A program made the position numbers and the translations under genes. The notes under the pieces are model-generated. The model was not told the origin of the DNA and searched no databases. It saw only the letters and a program-made list of their open reading frames with translations. Positions 22,540 to 34,309 of a DNA stretch of 64,000 nt are shown one piece after another; position 1 is the stretch's first letter; each line of letters starts with the position of its first letter. Source of the stretch: Mauremys mutica (lineage: Eukaryota > Chordata > Testudines > Geoemydidae); the NCBI RefSeq assembly GCF_020497125.1, contig NC_059074.1, forward strand, positions 195,043,415-195,107,414. The letters are read 5' to 3'.

Positions 22540-23375
22540 TTCTAGTTTTTTCAGCTAGCTGTCTAAAATCACGTATAAAGTGTCTGTTGATCTGAAAGGA
22601 AGAAAATAATGAAATTGGGGGAGGAGGAGAACAGGAAGCAGGATAATTTAACACTCTACAAAAGGTTGGGTAAAACATTTTAGATTATTCTGTTTGGAAG
22701 CAAGGAAGGAAAAAATCTTTTAAGAACAGGAAAACGCAAATGGTTGTAAGCAAACAGACAAGCAGCCCATCTCTTCCCATATCTGACAATGGCTATTAAA
22801 GTCTTAAAGGCTCCATAATGTACCTAATTGCACAGCAGTGTACCATGACTGGTTCAGTTCTGACTCCAGCTGTGATCAGTTTATGGCCTCAGCCATAAGT
22901 GTTGATAGTTCTTATAATAATTTAATTCTAGCTAGTATAACTACAGGTGCTAATCTAAAAAAAAAAATCCAATAATCTTTTAAACTTACTGTAGGAACTA
23001 TATGTATTGATAATATGCCATGCCCATGACTTCCATAGGTATGGGCCTGAGCCTATGAGGTGCGGAGGGCCTCCAAGTCAATGGGAGTTGGTAGTGTTTC
23101 ACAGCTCACACGATCAGAACCATGAATCAGGATTAAGCCCATAGCAAGGGACAGACATTTATTTCAGCTGTGCTTCACTTTCAAACTCAGGCCTACAGTG
23201 TTGTACTGTTTTCTAACCTTTTGTTTTCCTCTCTTTTTTTTTTAATATACCAAGGTTAAAAGAAAAGAAAAAAAATGGGTTATACTGTTAAAAGTATTTA
23301 CTTAAAAAATGCAAAGTCTGTTCTATAAAGTAGTTATGTCTATATTTGTTTCACATTCCTCTATGACTGCAATAC
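22540..23375. other. Unannotated intergenic stretch
   Basis: No gene. A degenerate piece with AAGTCAATGGGAG near 23078 belongs to the old palindromic repeat group. Confidence 0.4.
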
Positions 23376-23381
23376 CTGGAC

Positions 23382-23572
23382 TGTTAAGTCCTAGGGGCAG
23401 CCGGTGTAGGAAGCAATCACTTGAGGCCAGAGAGCAGACAGCTAACCAAAACCTCCATTTTATTTACAGACACAGAGAGCTCACTCAGCCGGTTGAAACC
23501 GGCCGAGCTATCCCTTAATAGTCTAACTCAGTTGCCATAGTAACAAAACCCATGACAACCAAATACACAACA
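23382..23572 (-). mobile_element. Short solo LTR, 191 bp
   Basis: Flanked by an exact 5-bp duplication TGGAC (23377-23381 and 23573-23577). On the minus strand it begins TGTTGTGTATTTGG and ends CTAGGACTTAACA, so it has TG...CA ends. A minus-strand AATAAA lies at 23464-23459. The length is short for a retroviral LTR, so a Gypsy-type or TRIM-like source is possible. No internal region remains. Confidence 0.8.
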
Positions 23573-23621
23573 TGGACTACTTATCAGTGCCACATAAAAC
23601 ACTTGATCCAATTCCACCTAT

Positions 23622-24160
23622 AGTGAAAAATGGAAATTAAATGGCAAGATTTGGTTCCAAACGTCGAGGTCCTTGAGTGCTGCAACATCACAGTTACTGA
23701 AGCTTTTATAGTGCGACCACAGCTGAGATGGTGTGGTCATGAGATCTGTATGTCTGACAGTAGAATACCCAAGGCTGTCTTTTATGGAGAATTGCAGCCT
23801 GGAGCTCATTTAGGCTCAGACCAATAAAGCAATTACAAAGACACTCTCCAGCCCAACCTCTGATTTTGCACTGTTGACCTCAAACACCGGGAGCTCTTAT
23901 CCCATGACAAGATCTGATAGAGGCAGCTCTGCCAGCTTGGACAGAGATTTTGAGAGTTCTCAGATTGCTGCAATCAAGGATAGATATGTAAGGCATAAAG
24001 CTAAAAGCAGTACACATTCACCTACAATGGTCTTCACCTGTGGCACTCATGGATGGGGCTGCAGGTATGAAACTGGTCTTTGGTCTCAGCTCAGGATGCA
24101 CAAGAAGTGACTGTAGCTCATCCTTCAAACTCAATGGGAGACTCCATCAATAAAGATTTA
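23622..24160 (+). pseudogene. Degenerate LINE 3' ORF end with zinc-finger-like tail
   Basis: Broken plus-strand frames spell WQDLVPNVEVLE, then LRWCGHEICMSDSRIPKAVF and GELQPG, then YKDTLQPNL, and near 24030-24110 a tail FTCGTHGWGCRYETGLWSQL ending RMHKK. Arranged as VPN-EVL, LRW-GH--RM--RIPK, YKDTLK and a final C..C...H-like finger, this matches the C-terminal end of a group of non-LTR retrotransposon polyproteins. At least one stop and frame changes interrupt it. The clade is not resolved. Confidence 0.55.
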
Positions 24161-24164
24161 TTTT

Positions 24165-26370
24165 TTTTTAAATTGGGAACATTGTTTTTCCATTTTGAAA
24201 AAAATCTAGTTGGCTGTTTAGATGTGCCCCTCAGGGTCGGAGAGGGCAGAATCAGGATCAGCCAAAGACCACCTCTGCTCTTCTTGGGGCTGCATGTAGC
24301 AGTGAGGGGGGAATCTTCACAGGTAATGAAACTAGTGCTCTGTGCTCTCATAACTGTCACTGAAGGCTGGACAGGAGCATTGTGGGATTGCATTAGGAGG
24401 ACTAATTGCACCATTGCAGCTGCTGCACTAGCACGTGCTGTCTGCACTCTCATTGTAACAGTTCAGAATGACATGATGATGGATACAACATTGCTTAGCC
24501 TGGCTCAGAGCATGTACCGTCATAACAGTTGGTTGATCTATTGTATGCTGTTGTAGGCACTGTTGTGAGTGGACTCAAAATATGTTAGAGACTTGCTAGG
24601 GGGTTGCCACAGCTCTGGCAGTATGAAAATACTATGGCACAGACAGAACCTCTGTGCATCGCTGAATTATAAAGTATTAATATAAAGATATATTGCTCTA
24701 TCTTTCTTCTCTCTGACCAGCAGGGACTGGACTTTGTTTACTTTTGTTTGTTTGTTGTGTGGTCTTTGTGTTAGAAGGATACCTAGACAAAGTGTGCAAT
24801 TTTCTCTAAAGTCTCAGAACTTTGTGGTCATCCTGATATCTTCTGGGGTGGAGTTCCAGATTTTGTGGGCTGATTGCTGAGAAAGCTCTGATTCCTGCAT
24901 ATGTGAGTTTTGTTCTTGAGGATAATAATTCAGTTGTTCCAGTAGAATATAGCTATTGTGGAAGCACATGAGCATGGAGGGTGAGATGGTTCCTCATGTA
25001 ATTTAGCCTAATCCCATGAAAGCTTTGAAGATGAGAATTGGAAGCTTGATTTTTGACATGATATGTCATGAATTGCCAGGCAAGACAGCGGAGGACTAAG
25101 GTAACATGCGGCCAGTGACCTGGGTTGCTAAGTGCATGTACTGCTGTGTTGTTAAAGGTTTATAGCTTTTTTGAGGTATGTGTTTTCATACCTAGGTGAA
25201 GAGAAGCACAATAATGAAGCCTGGAGGTCTTGAATTCATGGATCATTGTATTTAAATCCTAACCTGACAGGAGAGACCTTAGTCTCCTTACCAGCCAGAG
25301 TCAAAAGTATCTTTTGCAGCTGTTGGTATTTGGATATCTGGAGGCCTAGAAAGTTTGTCCCCAGTAATTCTGAAACTATAAAATCTGTCTGTCAGGCGCT
25401 GCCTGTGAAAATGGAATTGGAAATGGCAAGGACAAACCATCATGATTCACTTGCCTAGCTGTCATAAAACCCAACCATTTGTCAGTCTTAAGAAAATGGC
25501 AATTTTATATAAAAATCCTGCAGTTTAATTGATGCCCACTTTGGAGCCTGTAACGTTCTGGTGTGAATTTAGTGTTCATGAAAGACGATGGCTTGACAGC
25601 CCTGGATACTGCAGTCTTCTCTTTCATTATTATAGAATAGATGTGGCACATCAGCTTCTCCTCACATCCCCCCCATGTGTCTTAACCCTGACTTGAAGAA
25701 ACCACCTCTAATTGAAGGATAGATCATTCTTTATCGCCCTTCATTGGCCTCTCTGCGAAGGCTGCAAATAGGACTGGTCAAAAACCAGAATTTTTGTTCT
25801 GCAGGAAATTTTGTCCTAATTGGAACAAAAAGCTGAAACTTTCCTGGAATGAAAGTTCCAAAAAATTCAATTCAGAACCATCTAATTGTTTTGCTTCGGT
25901 AATGTTGAATGGTTTCATTTCACTAATGTCAAAATGTTTTGTTCTGCAACACTGCAGCCTCCAATCAGATGACCTGATCCTTTGGGCCCGCAGAGCCACC
26001 AAGCATTGTTCTCCTTGTTTTGGGGATCCTTTAAAAATGTCACAGTTAATTGCAGTTGGCACTTAGAAAGCAAGTAAATCTAGTAGTTTTAATTGCAAAG
26101 ATAATCTTCAAAATGTAAACCAGCCGCTCGAGTTGAAAGTCCGTCATCATTTCCCATAAATATCCAGTGATACTTATGGTCCTGCCATTATTTTATACGG
26201 AACCCAGAAGTTATTGAGGGCTGCAGGCCTGTGGCTTCCTTGATTTTGGCTCAGATTGATTTTGCCAGGATGGGGAAAAGTTAACTGAAACGGGTTGCAT
26301 TAATATTTGTGAGCTTCTTTCTGAATATCAATCATCTGTCAGAGCCTCCACTGAACCGTCAGTTCAAGCT
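24165..26370. other. Unannotated intergenic stretch
   Basis: No gene with exons. A 158-codon frame at 24080-24556 and paired frames near 25780-26066 lack recognisable domains. The text near 24800-25100 may be old repeat but was not assigned. Confidence 0.35.
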
Positions 26371-26372
26371 GA

Positions 26373-26387
26373 CCACCAGGGGGCAGC
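26373..26387 (+). promoter_or_regulatory. CTCF-like site, plus orientation
   Basis: CCACCAGGGGGCAGC on the plus strand matches the CTCF core closely. With the minus-oriented site at 22525 it forms a divergent pair 3.8 kb apart. Confidence 0.6.
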
Positions 26388-26394
26388 CCAGTGG

Positions 26395-28555
26395 AATAAC
26401 CATCTTGGAGCCAGCACAAAAGGATAAAAAAAAGTAAGAGACCCATTCTCCCTTTCCACATACACAAAGAGGTAGTAGTTGTTGATTTCAGAGGAGTTAC
26501 ACTACAGATGAATTTGGCCCCAGTGCATACTTCATCTGTTAAGCATCACATGCAAAATGCAGGTTAGTGGATGTTCAGTTGATCAAGAAACGTATAGCTA
26601 AACCTACCGCAATGTTGCTAACTCTTGCTATTTTCTCCTGAGTCTCACCATAATTTGCTGTTTTTCCTAAAGCCCCAACTCCTAGAGAGATGGGATAGTG
26701 AGAATCTCAGCTTTCATTAAGAAAACAGCACGTTTCTAGGCTGCAGAGAAAAGCTTGAAGATGTAACCGAGATTACTCTAAAGGCTCAAAATCCACAAGA
26801 CAAAAAGAGAACTCAACATTTATTATTTTTAAGCCAATCTCATAATTTATGGGGCTTGGCTGATGATTTTTGAACACTTGGGGTTGGCAATACTGAAAAT
26901 GTGGGAAGACAATTGTTCTGTTTTAGTTTTAGTTTTCTTATTTTACTTATTAAACAAAACACAACAAATTTCAACCATCATTCTCCTTCTTTATGCCTTG
27001 GTTTCTTTATCTGTAAATTGGGGATAATACCTAAATACCTCACAATTAAGGTTTGTATAGAACTCTAAAGATGTAAAGTACTATACATGTGTAAGTGATA
27101 AGTATTATAATGGTTTCCTTCAAACTGAGCTGCTTTGAATAGTAATACAAACCCCATTAATCTTCATTAACATTTATTTTAATAGGCATCTTCACATCCT
27201 AGAAATTAGACTTTCTGCATAGGTGCAGCAGCCATTTAATATTGAGTTTTTGAACTGGTTTATTTTCCTTTTAAACATTAAAAAAGAAAAATTAGTCAGC
27301 AGCCAAATCACATTGTGTTGTGATCCCATCAGGTCTCCCATTATAAACGTGGTCAATAGGGTCGAGATACCTCCTTACTGAACAGACAGATCAGCAGACG
27401 ATGAGGAAGCAACATGGCCTGGTACAGCACCCGGATGCAGAGACGAAAGATCACTGCTAAAAAGCCTTTTGGAAGCAATCTATCCTGACACTAGGATTTA
27501 TAGACATGTAGGACAGAGCAACTAAACGTGGAGGAATTATAGGAGCTATATGAATATCCTCAATGAATATCCTCAATGAATATCCATCCACAGTCTCAGA
27601 CTGACAAGCGGGACACCTATTCCTTTTCTGATTGGGCACCACATGAACCTATCCAGACACCTGATTCATGGCACAGAGGCCAATGTGCAGCAATAACTTG
27701 TAATAAGTTTCTAACCATTACACCCACAGATACTGAGTTATATGTATTAACAGGAGGTTGGCCCCAGTTCTAATCATGCATCCTCTTTTGCTGTCAGGAG
27801 AACTCCTAATGACGGCAAGACGCTTAGACAAAACTCGCTTGTACAGTGGGATGCCTACCTATTGGTGGAGTAATTTACTTCAAATTGCTGCTCTCCACAC
27901 TGAAAAATAGAGGGGAGTGTATACATCTGGGCTTTGTAGTGATAGTTTTAGTTTATCTGCGTCAGGCAATCAGATAAATGCATCAGCATGCACAGAAATA
28001 GGTGATCAACCATTACATTGTACATTTTCTAGACATTCATTTTCCTTAGTTCATGAGTATTCTCTTGTCACAGAAGGAGAATTCTGTGGCTGCAACAATC
28101 AGTTCTTCCTGGGTTTTGAGGCAATGGAGAAAAGTGTCAGCAGTTTTCACAGCTGACCTTTATGTGCTATGAGCATTCTGAAGACATGGAAGAGCTGAAA
28201 TTGCTAAAAGTGACTGTGTAAACTGCAGATATTTCAACTATTTAGAAGCTTATTTGAATTTCAACAATACACAGTAATGCTGGCACCATCATCCATTCAT
28301 TTTCTGAACTTTAAGAGTGTATACATTTTCAAAGCATAATCTGCCTTTGGAGACTAAAATGCTCTGCTTTGATGTTGATTCACAAGAATATTAATATTGA
28401 TGTAGGAGCTTCTGGACATTTTCCCCCACATCAGTTAGCATTGTGTAACTTAGCCTTGTAAATATCAATACATCTCATCTGGGAATATGCCATCTACTCC
28501 AGCTGTTGTGGAGTCACATCCCTAGCAAAGACCACTGCCCTGACTTAGAAACCTG
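26395..28555. other. Unannotated intergenic stretch
   Basis: No gene or clear transposon recognised. A short AATATCCTCAATG triplication lies near 27545-27585. Confidence 0.4.
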
Positions 28556-28559
28556 AACA

Positions 28560-28715
28560 CATTTCCTTGACCTGAAAAAGAGCTCTGCGTAAGCTCCAAA
28601 GCTTCTCTTTCTCTCACCAACAGGAGTTGGTCCAAGAAAAGATATTGCCTCACTCCCCTTGTCTCTCTCATATCCTGGGACCAACACAGCTACAACAACA
28701 CTGCATACTAACCTA
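28560..28715 (+). mobile_element. 3' tail of a second Penelope-like family
   Basis: CCTGAAAAAGAGCTCTGCGT, AAGCTCCAAAGCTTCTC, then ACCAACAGGAGTTGGTCCAA, ATATTGCCTCACTCC, and GGGACCAACACAGCTACAAC. The layout (CTGA box, GAGCTC/GCTC stem, AAA box, then ACACAGCTAC end) parallels the tail at 16579-16670 and 31272-31361. It is an old, diverged, 5'-truncated copy. Confidence 0.5.
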
Positions 28716-28719
28716 GAAA

Positions 28720-29450
28720 TGGCAGTAAAGGTAACATATTATTGAGTTAGGTCAAGTAAATGGGAGCAAGATCAGCCCAATTTGTAGAGGAAGGGCTTGG
28801 GAATAAATGAGGAGAATGGAGCAGCAGTGGAAGGAGGAGAGGATTGAACAAAGAAGATGGAGCAAGGAACAAGCAGGACAATCAAAGCGACACTAGAACA
28901 GAGGTTCTGGGGCTGAGAATGATGAAGCAGTGGGGGAAGTCCTGAGCTGAAAGCTTCCCCCACACTTAATGTACATGATCAATCAACAATTCCCATGGAG
29001 TGGCAGAATCACTTGCTGCTGGGGTAACTAGAAAAGATGAGAGGCAGCTGAACCAAGCATTCCAAACATTTTCAAATTCTGTTTTAACTAATCAGTATTG
29101 CACTAAGTTGTAGGACTCCATCTGGGTACTAGAGGGAAGAGAAAGCACATGCTGCTGCATGAGGTTTGGCTGTTCGTGCTTGGTGGGAGGAACAAGAAGT
29201 CAGCCAGTGCTTATGGCAGTGTTCCAGGCCCTAGAGAGAACATTTTAGGGTATGATCACAACCCTAGTTCTCCTTACACACTCACTTGCAGCTGCAGAGC
29301 AGTACTGAAGGCCAGCACAGGCTATATCTGTAGAACTGATGTAGCAACTACCACTCCTAAGCATGCTCACCTCAGCACCCCTGCAACATTACACCTGTTC
29401 TCTTCTCTGGGCAGGCATAATGGGCCAGATCCTCAACTATTGTAATTGGG
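28720..29450. other. Unannotated intergenic stretch
   Basis: No gene or recognised repeat. Confidence 0.4.
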
Positions 29451-29454
29451 AGCC

Positions 29455-30244
29455 TGTGACAGGGGCATTCAACTCTCCACCGCGGCACCTCCTGCTGGCC
29501 ATCCTGGGAATTAGCTCAGGGTTGCCAGTGCACCCTCCTCAGGTGGTGCCTCACCTGTCATCACTCCTGTCTCCTCATCCAGGACCCATGTCGCTCCCCG
29601 GACCACATCATACTCTTATGGACACAGTCCTCCAGCTGTGCCCCACTCGGTTTTTCCCCCCTTCCACGGGATCAACAGTTCTCAGTCCAACCACTTGCCT
29701 CAGCGGCAATCTGCAGTCCATGTTCTAGCCACTCATCTCAGTGGCAGATTGCAGTCCATGCACTGGCCACTTCCCTCAGTGGCAAGTGGAGGCTAAAGGG
29801 GGCGGGAGGAGGAAAGACCCGCTCACTACTCTGGGTCCCAACCCAGGCACCCTATAGCTGGCCGCCATATAATACAGCCCCTCCTCCAACTCCGCCATCT
29901 CCTTCCCTGAGCCACTTCCCCACAGCCCCAGCACCTCCTCAGCCCTTGAATCAGAGCCTCAGTTTGGCAGTTGTCAGCCTAGAGCTTCCTCATACTCTGC
30001 TGACCCTGCACAGCACAGCTCTATCTATGATCCTCCTCCCTCAAACTCCAAGGAGTGACTACCTCTGCTTTGCTCAGCAGCCCCTTCTTATATGGGCCAG
30101 CCTGGCCCTGATTGGCTCCTCCAATAAACCTTCCCCTAATTAGCTGCCACTACAAGCCTTTTCCTTATTGGCTGCCTCCCTCGCAGCCTCTCCAGGGTTG
30201 CTTTAACTCCTTATATACCAGTGAGTGGCAGCTGCCCCATCACA
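29455..30244 (-). mobile_element. Solo LTR, about 790 bp
   Basis: On the minus strand it begins TGTGATGGGGCAGCTGCC and ends CCCCTGTCACA (TG...CA). Flanks GAGCC (29450-29454) and GAGCA (30245-30249) match at four of five positions. Minus-strand promoter elements are ATATAAG at 30092-30086 with CCAAT-type boxes at about 30110-30125 and 30165. Near the 3' end it carries CCAGCAGGAGGTGCC, also present in the LTR at 59871-60558, so the two are related. No internal gene remains. Confidence 0.75.
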
Positions 30245-30249
30245 GAGCA

Positions 30250-30990
30250 GTTCTTTTGACTTAGATGAGGCTGTTCATTTGGCCCCCAGTCTCTAGGGAC
30301 CCCCACTCAGGCAGTGCTGAGCATTCCCAGCAAAGCTCTGGATCCATAGCAGAGCCAAAACAGCGCCCATACGATTTAAAGAGGGACTACTTTTTTTTAA
30401 GACATGTATGCATCACAAAAACGATGAGCCAAATCCAGCTGTCACAGGGCGGCTGACCCCTTTAATGGGAAATAGAGTCAGCTGCACTCATGCCATAATT
30501 AATTAGCTGCTTCCCATTCTGAGGAGGGCAGGAGACTAAGGAGGGTCAGATGTTAGCTTAAGGGAGAGGTGGGCCTTATGAAAGGGCTGAGAGAGATCAG
30601 TTTCCACACTGGAACCACAGGGAGCGGACAGGCTCCTGTGGAAGGCCCTGAGTTTAGGGACTGTGTGCTCTATACTGGCGCAGGGAAGGACACAAGTAAC
30701 AGAGCCCAGCGGAGGCTGAGAACAGTGCTCCAAGAGAACGAATCTGGAGGCTGAGTACTCTATCCCAGAAATATAGACTTTTAAAGGTAGCACAGAAAAG
30801 GCCTGGGAATAGGGCCCAGAGGTACAGCTGAAGAGAAGCCCTCAAAGGGAAAAAGAACCTTTTTGTTTGTTGGGACTTTTAGCTGGACTTTTACTACCCT
30901 AGAAGCAGCTAAGTTTTGCTTGTGACTTGGCCAGAGGGCTAAGTCACATCTGCAGCACAGACTGGCATGTGTGGAGAACCGATGAGACCC
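30250..30990. other. Unannotated intergenic stretch
   Basis: No gene or clear repeat; short frames here have no recognisable domain. Confidence 0.4.
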
Positions 30991-30999
30991 ACCCCGGGG

Positions 31000-31123
31000 T
31001 AGGGTGACCAGATGTCCTGATTTTAAAGGGACAGTCCCGATTTTTGGGTCTTTTTCTTATATAGGCTCCTATTGCCCCCCACCCCCTGTCCCAATTTTTC
31101 ACATTTGCTGTCTGGTCACCTTA
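31000..31123. mobile_element. hAT-type MITE, 124 bp
   Basis: Left end TAGGGTGACCAGATGTCC; right end TGTCTGGTCACCTTA, an inverted repeat. Flanks CCCCGGGG (30992-30999) and CCCCAGGG (31124-31131) match at seven of eight bases, an hAT-size duplication. The short interior with a TATATAGGCTCCTA block is non-coding. Confidence 0.75.
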
Positions 31124-31271
31124 CCCCAGGGAAGGAAACTCAGGCAGGGAATACCTGTAGTGCCTCATTTGACCAGTAGGGGTTGCTACAGAGCAGCCCT
31201 GCCCCATGATATCCTCTCTGGTGTAATTCTATTGAAGTCAATGCAAATTTGTGAAGCGTTCCATATTTTTA

Positions 31272-31361
31272 TGCTAAAATAAATTTGTTAGTCTTTAAGG
31301 TGCCACAAGTACTCCTGTTCTTTTTGCGGATACAGACTAACACGGCTGCTACTCTGAAACC
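31272..31361 (+). mobile_element. Penelope-like element 3' tail fragment
   Basis: Begins ATGCTAAAATAAATTTG and runs through GGTGCCACAAGTACTCCTG to GCGGATACAGACTAACACGG and CTGCTACTCTGAAAC. It is the same tail as at 15120-15210 (reverse) and 16614-16670. It keeps the terminal TGCGGATACAG...CTGAAAC part that the right end of the 15120 insertion lacks. Confidence 0.85.
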
Positions 31362-31364
31362 ACA

Positions 31365-32810
31365 TTAGATCAGGTTTTTTATTTATATTAACTATTTAAT
31401 TTTTAAAAATCAATAACTATTTGATAATTACAATAACACACTATTGGTTCATCAGTCAATATGCACATTTCTTATGTGTGATGAAGGCACAGGCATGGTG
31501 ACAAAAGCCCTGAAGAACATACACTTATGTATTACATATTGTGTTACACATACATTTTTCAAAGAGTAGCTTTGTATTTATTTCTCCATATGTGTTTAAG
31601 GAATTATTTACAACTGCTATATATTTTGGCAATATGGTCTTTACTGTTTGCTTGGTCAATGCCCAAATCAGCAGTTCTGTGCATTTAATGAAGTACTAAT
31701 TGCTTCTGATGAGCAATTTATATGTAAATTGTATTGGTGCTATTTGCATAATTGTGCAATTTGATTTTAGAAGTGCTGGAATGAGTGTATCCACAAAACC
31801 ATTTAGATGTGAAGGACCCTATTGTCTCTTCCCATAGAAAGCCCCATGGAGGAGGGAATGTACTCGTGAAAATTTGTGAAGTTCACTGTGCTTCATCTTC
31901 TCAAATGGAGTTTGTTCCCCCACAGAAGAATCAAGATGCTTGGCCCTCCACCCACACAGTTATGCCCAAGATCCACAGGTAAAACCCATCCTGACAGCAC
32001 AGCTCACTTAGGAACCATGTTGTTATTTGTGGGCTACCTGCATGGAAAGAATTAATGCTTCTCTGTATAGCACTGATGAGAAATCAGATGGAAATAGCAG
32101 GGAACGATGACTCCTCCAACCTGACATGCCCCCTAAACTAGAAGGAACTCCTACTGGGAGCTGTTCAGCGGGGTGGGTGGGTGTTTCTGGAGGCTTGAGG
32201 ACTAGGGAGATAATGCCTCATTGGCTGTCCTTTTGGAGTACGTCTGGCAGAAATTACACTCATTTGATTCCATGTGCACTGCCCAGCAGAGGAGATGATG
32301 GGGCCTGAATTAGAACTGAAATAAAATTATTTTTTTGTTATGAATCCTTTAGAGATCCCTGTATTGGACCACTTCAGGAAAAAGTACCACCTGTTCTAAC
32401 CCATTGCCCCTATGCTCAGGCAACTTGGAATATACTTATAACCTCTCCATGGCTGAAAGAGGGGTGAACTCTTTTTGTCTTTTTCCATATCAGCATCTTC
32501 AGAGGCAGCACTGCATAAAGGCATGTTGAAGAGATTTTTTCTATTCTGTGGTTATTTCACCATTAAGATGTGGATAAAATCCCTTATAAAACTTCAGAGA
32601 CACCTGCGTCATTTACACGTCTCCTGACTCGGCTGACTGTTCATACTGCAGTGCTTGCTTACAGCATGGCAATCCCCTTGGAAGCTCATCCTCTCAGATC
32701 AATACATATTAAGGCAGACAAAGCTGCAGTTTTGCTGCAACTAGAAAGCAGAGTGTCTCCTACCAACAATGTGTAGCCAATTAGTTCATTTTATCATTTA
32801 ATTGTGCTGT
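31365..32810. other. Unannotated intergenic stretch
   Basis: AT-rich, no gene or recognisable young repeat. Confidence 0.4.
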
Positions 32811-32813
32811 CTA

Positions 32814-33735
32814 TTGTTGTGGTTAACTCATACGTTATTTCATATGTAATTAATGTGTGATGCATAAAGTTAAGCTGTAGATAAAAGTAAGATAGGATCA
32901 GAGGTTAACAAGTATTTAGAAGTGATGAGTGTGTATTAGGTATATAAGTAAAGTAAGACTGTAATACAAGGCCTACAACTAAGACCTGTAAAATTTCAGC
33001 TTAGCCATACTAGGTCTCAGGCCTAAGGAGGTTGACATATGTAGGTGACCCAGAAGTAACCCCCTGCCAGCAAAGTTACAAGATTACTGTAAAGAATGTG
33101 CCAATAGGTGATGTTTGGGAAAATATGCTGCAGTGTACCCATAGAGACCGCAAGACCCCTGATTGTAACATCATGGACATTTCTGCTTTCACGGCAGGTT
33201 ATCATGGGAACATATTTACGTAAATACTAATAAGATGCTAATGAGAATAAGGGGAATTAAGAGAACATCCTATAAAAACAAGGCCCACCTGAAAGTTTAT
33301 GGGGTTGTGGAAATACAGATAAGGAAAAGGAGATTGGAACCCTCATGCATATGATAGGGTCATGACACAGGATAAAAAGGGTCCCCTGGGATGGATAGGG
33401 TGGGAAGACTCCAGCAGGAATCACTCCTCTATCAATGACAACCTGTTCCAGCAGACTCTATGCCAGGGTCTCTTTGGGTATGTGAGTACGACAACAGCGT
33501 TGGCTATTGCATTGGCTCTTTCAGGTTTTGTGGACTTGTTTGTGATTGTAGCCTTCATCATCTGCTTAGCTTTAGTGAAACTTATAATACAGACAAGATT
33601 CCTTACTTGTCTGTGGCTGTGTTTGTGGTCACTGTCTTACTTTGTTCTTCATGTGTTCCTAACAGCCTTGTCACCCAAGAGAATCGCCAAGGGTATCTTT
33701 CATCGTGTTGATCTTAAAAATAAAATAAAATAAAA
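32814..33735 (+). mobile_element. Putative solo LTR of an endogenous retrovirus
   Basis: About 0.9 kb with a TATAAAA box at 33271-33277 and an AATAAAATAAAATAAAA polyadenylation cluster at about 33715-33735, the order expected for U3-R. I could not find matched TG...CA ends or a target duplication, so the limits are estimates. A 123-codon frame inside (33362-33733) has hydrophobic stretches but no recognisable domain. An old single-exon retrocopy is an alternative. Confidence 0.4.
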
Positions 33736-33752
33736 AACCAAACGCTTTTCCC

Positions 33753-34307
33753 CAGGGGCGGCAGAAGCTCACCTTGATGGGGGGGGCTGAGGTTTGGGGC
33801 TGGGGGTGTGGTGCTGAGGGAGTTCAGGCAGCACCCAGGGCAATGGCAGAGGGTGGCAGGGCAGGCACTCATGTTGGTCTCGGAGACAAGCAGCAGGCTG
33901 AGGCAGTGGCCTGGTCAGGGTGGCAGCAGCCGCATAGTGTCCCCGCTTCCGCACCCACAGCAGCTGCCTGCCCAGCTCCCTGCCCCCACTGCTGCTTTTG
34001 CACAACTGGCAGCTTCTCCTGCCCTGGAGTGGGAACAACTTTCCCTCCATCCCCAAAATGATGCAGCTCCACCCAGCTGCCTCTTCCCTGCCCACCCCCT
34101 CCCTTCAAGCTCTCGGGCTGGAGGAGGAGCAGAACCTAGGCGCTCTCATCTCTCAACTCACACAGAGGAAATATTGCAGGGTGGAGACATAGATCAGCCC
34201 CCAGAATATTTCCATTGCAGGGGTGCTAGCCCCTATGGCCTCCCAGTTCCACAAAACCTGCTGCCCTTGGCAGCTGCCTAGTTTGCCTGTAGCTGGTGTG
34301 GTCCCTG
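33753..34307. mobile_element. hAT-like GC-rich element
   Basis: Starts CAGGGGCGGCAGAAG, an hAT-like CAGGGGCGGC terminus, and seems to end GGTGTGGTCCCTG. No clear 8-bp duplication. The interior is GC-rich; overlapping frames on both strands are compositional. Confidence 0.4.
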
Positions 34308-34309
34308 CC

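Noticed and set aside
24080..24556. A 158-codon plus-strand frame
   Set aside because: Only its first few codons overlap the LINE remnant, in another frame; the rest has no recognisable motif.
31187..31200. CTCF-like CCAGTAGGGGTTGC
   Set aside because: Two departures from the core, including the GGGGGC block; too weak beside the sites at 22525 and 26373.
33362..33733. A 123-codon frame with hydrophobic segments
   Set aside because: Lies within a putative solo LTR between TATA and poly(A) signals; no family recognised. Membrane-like text arises easily in T-rich sequence.
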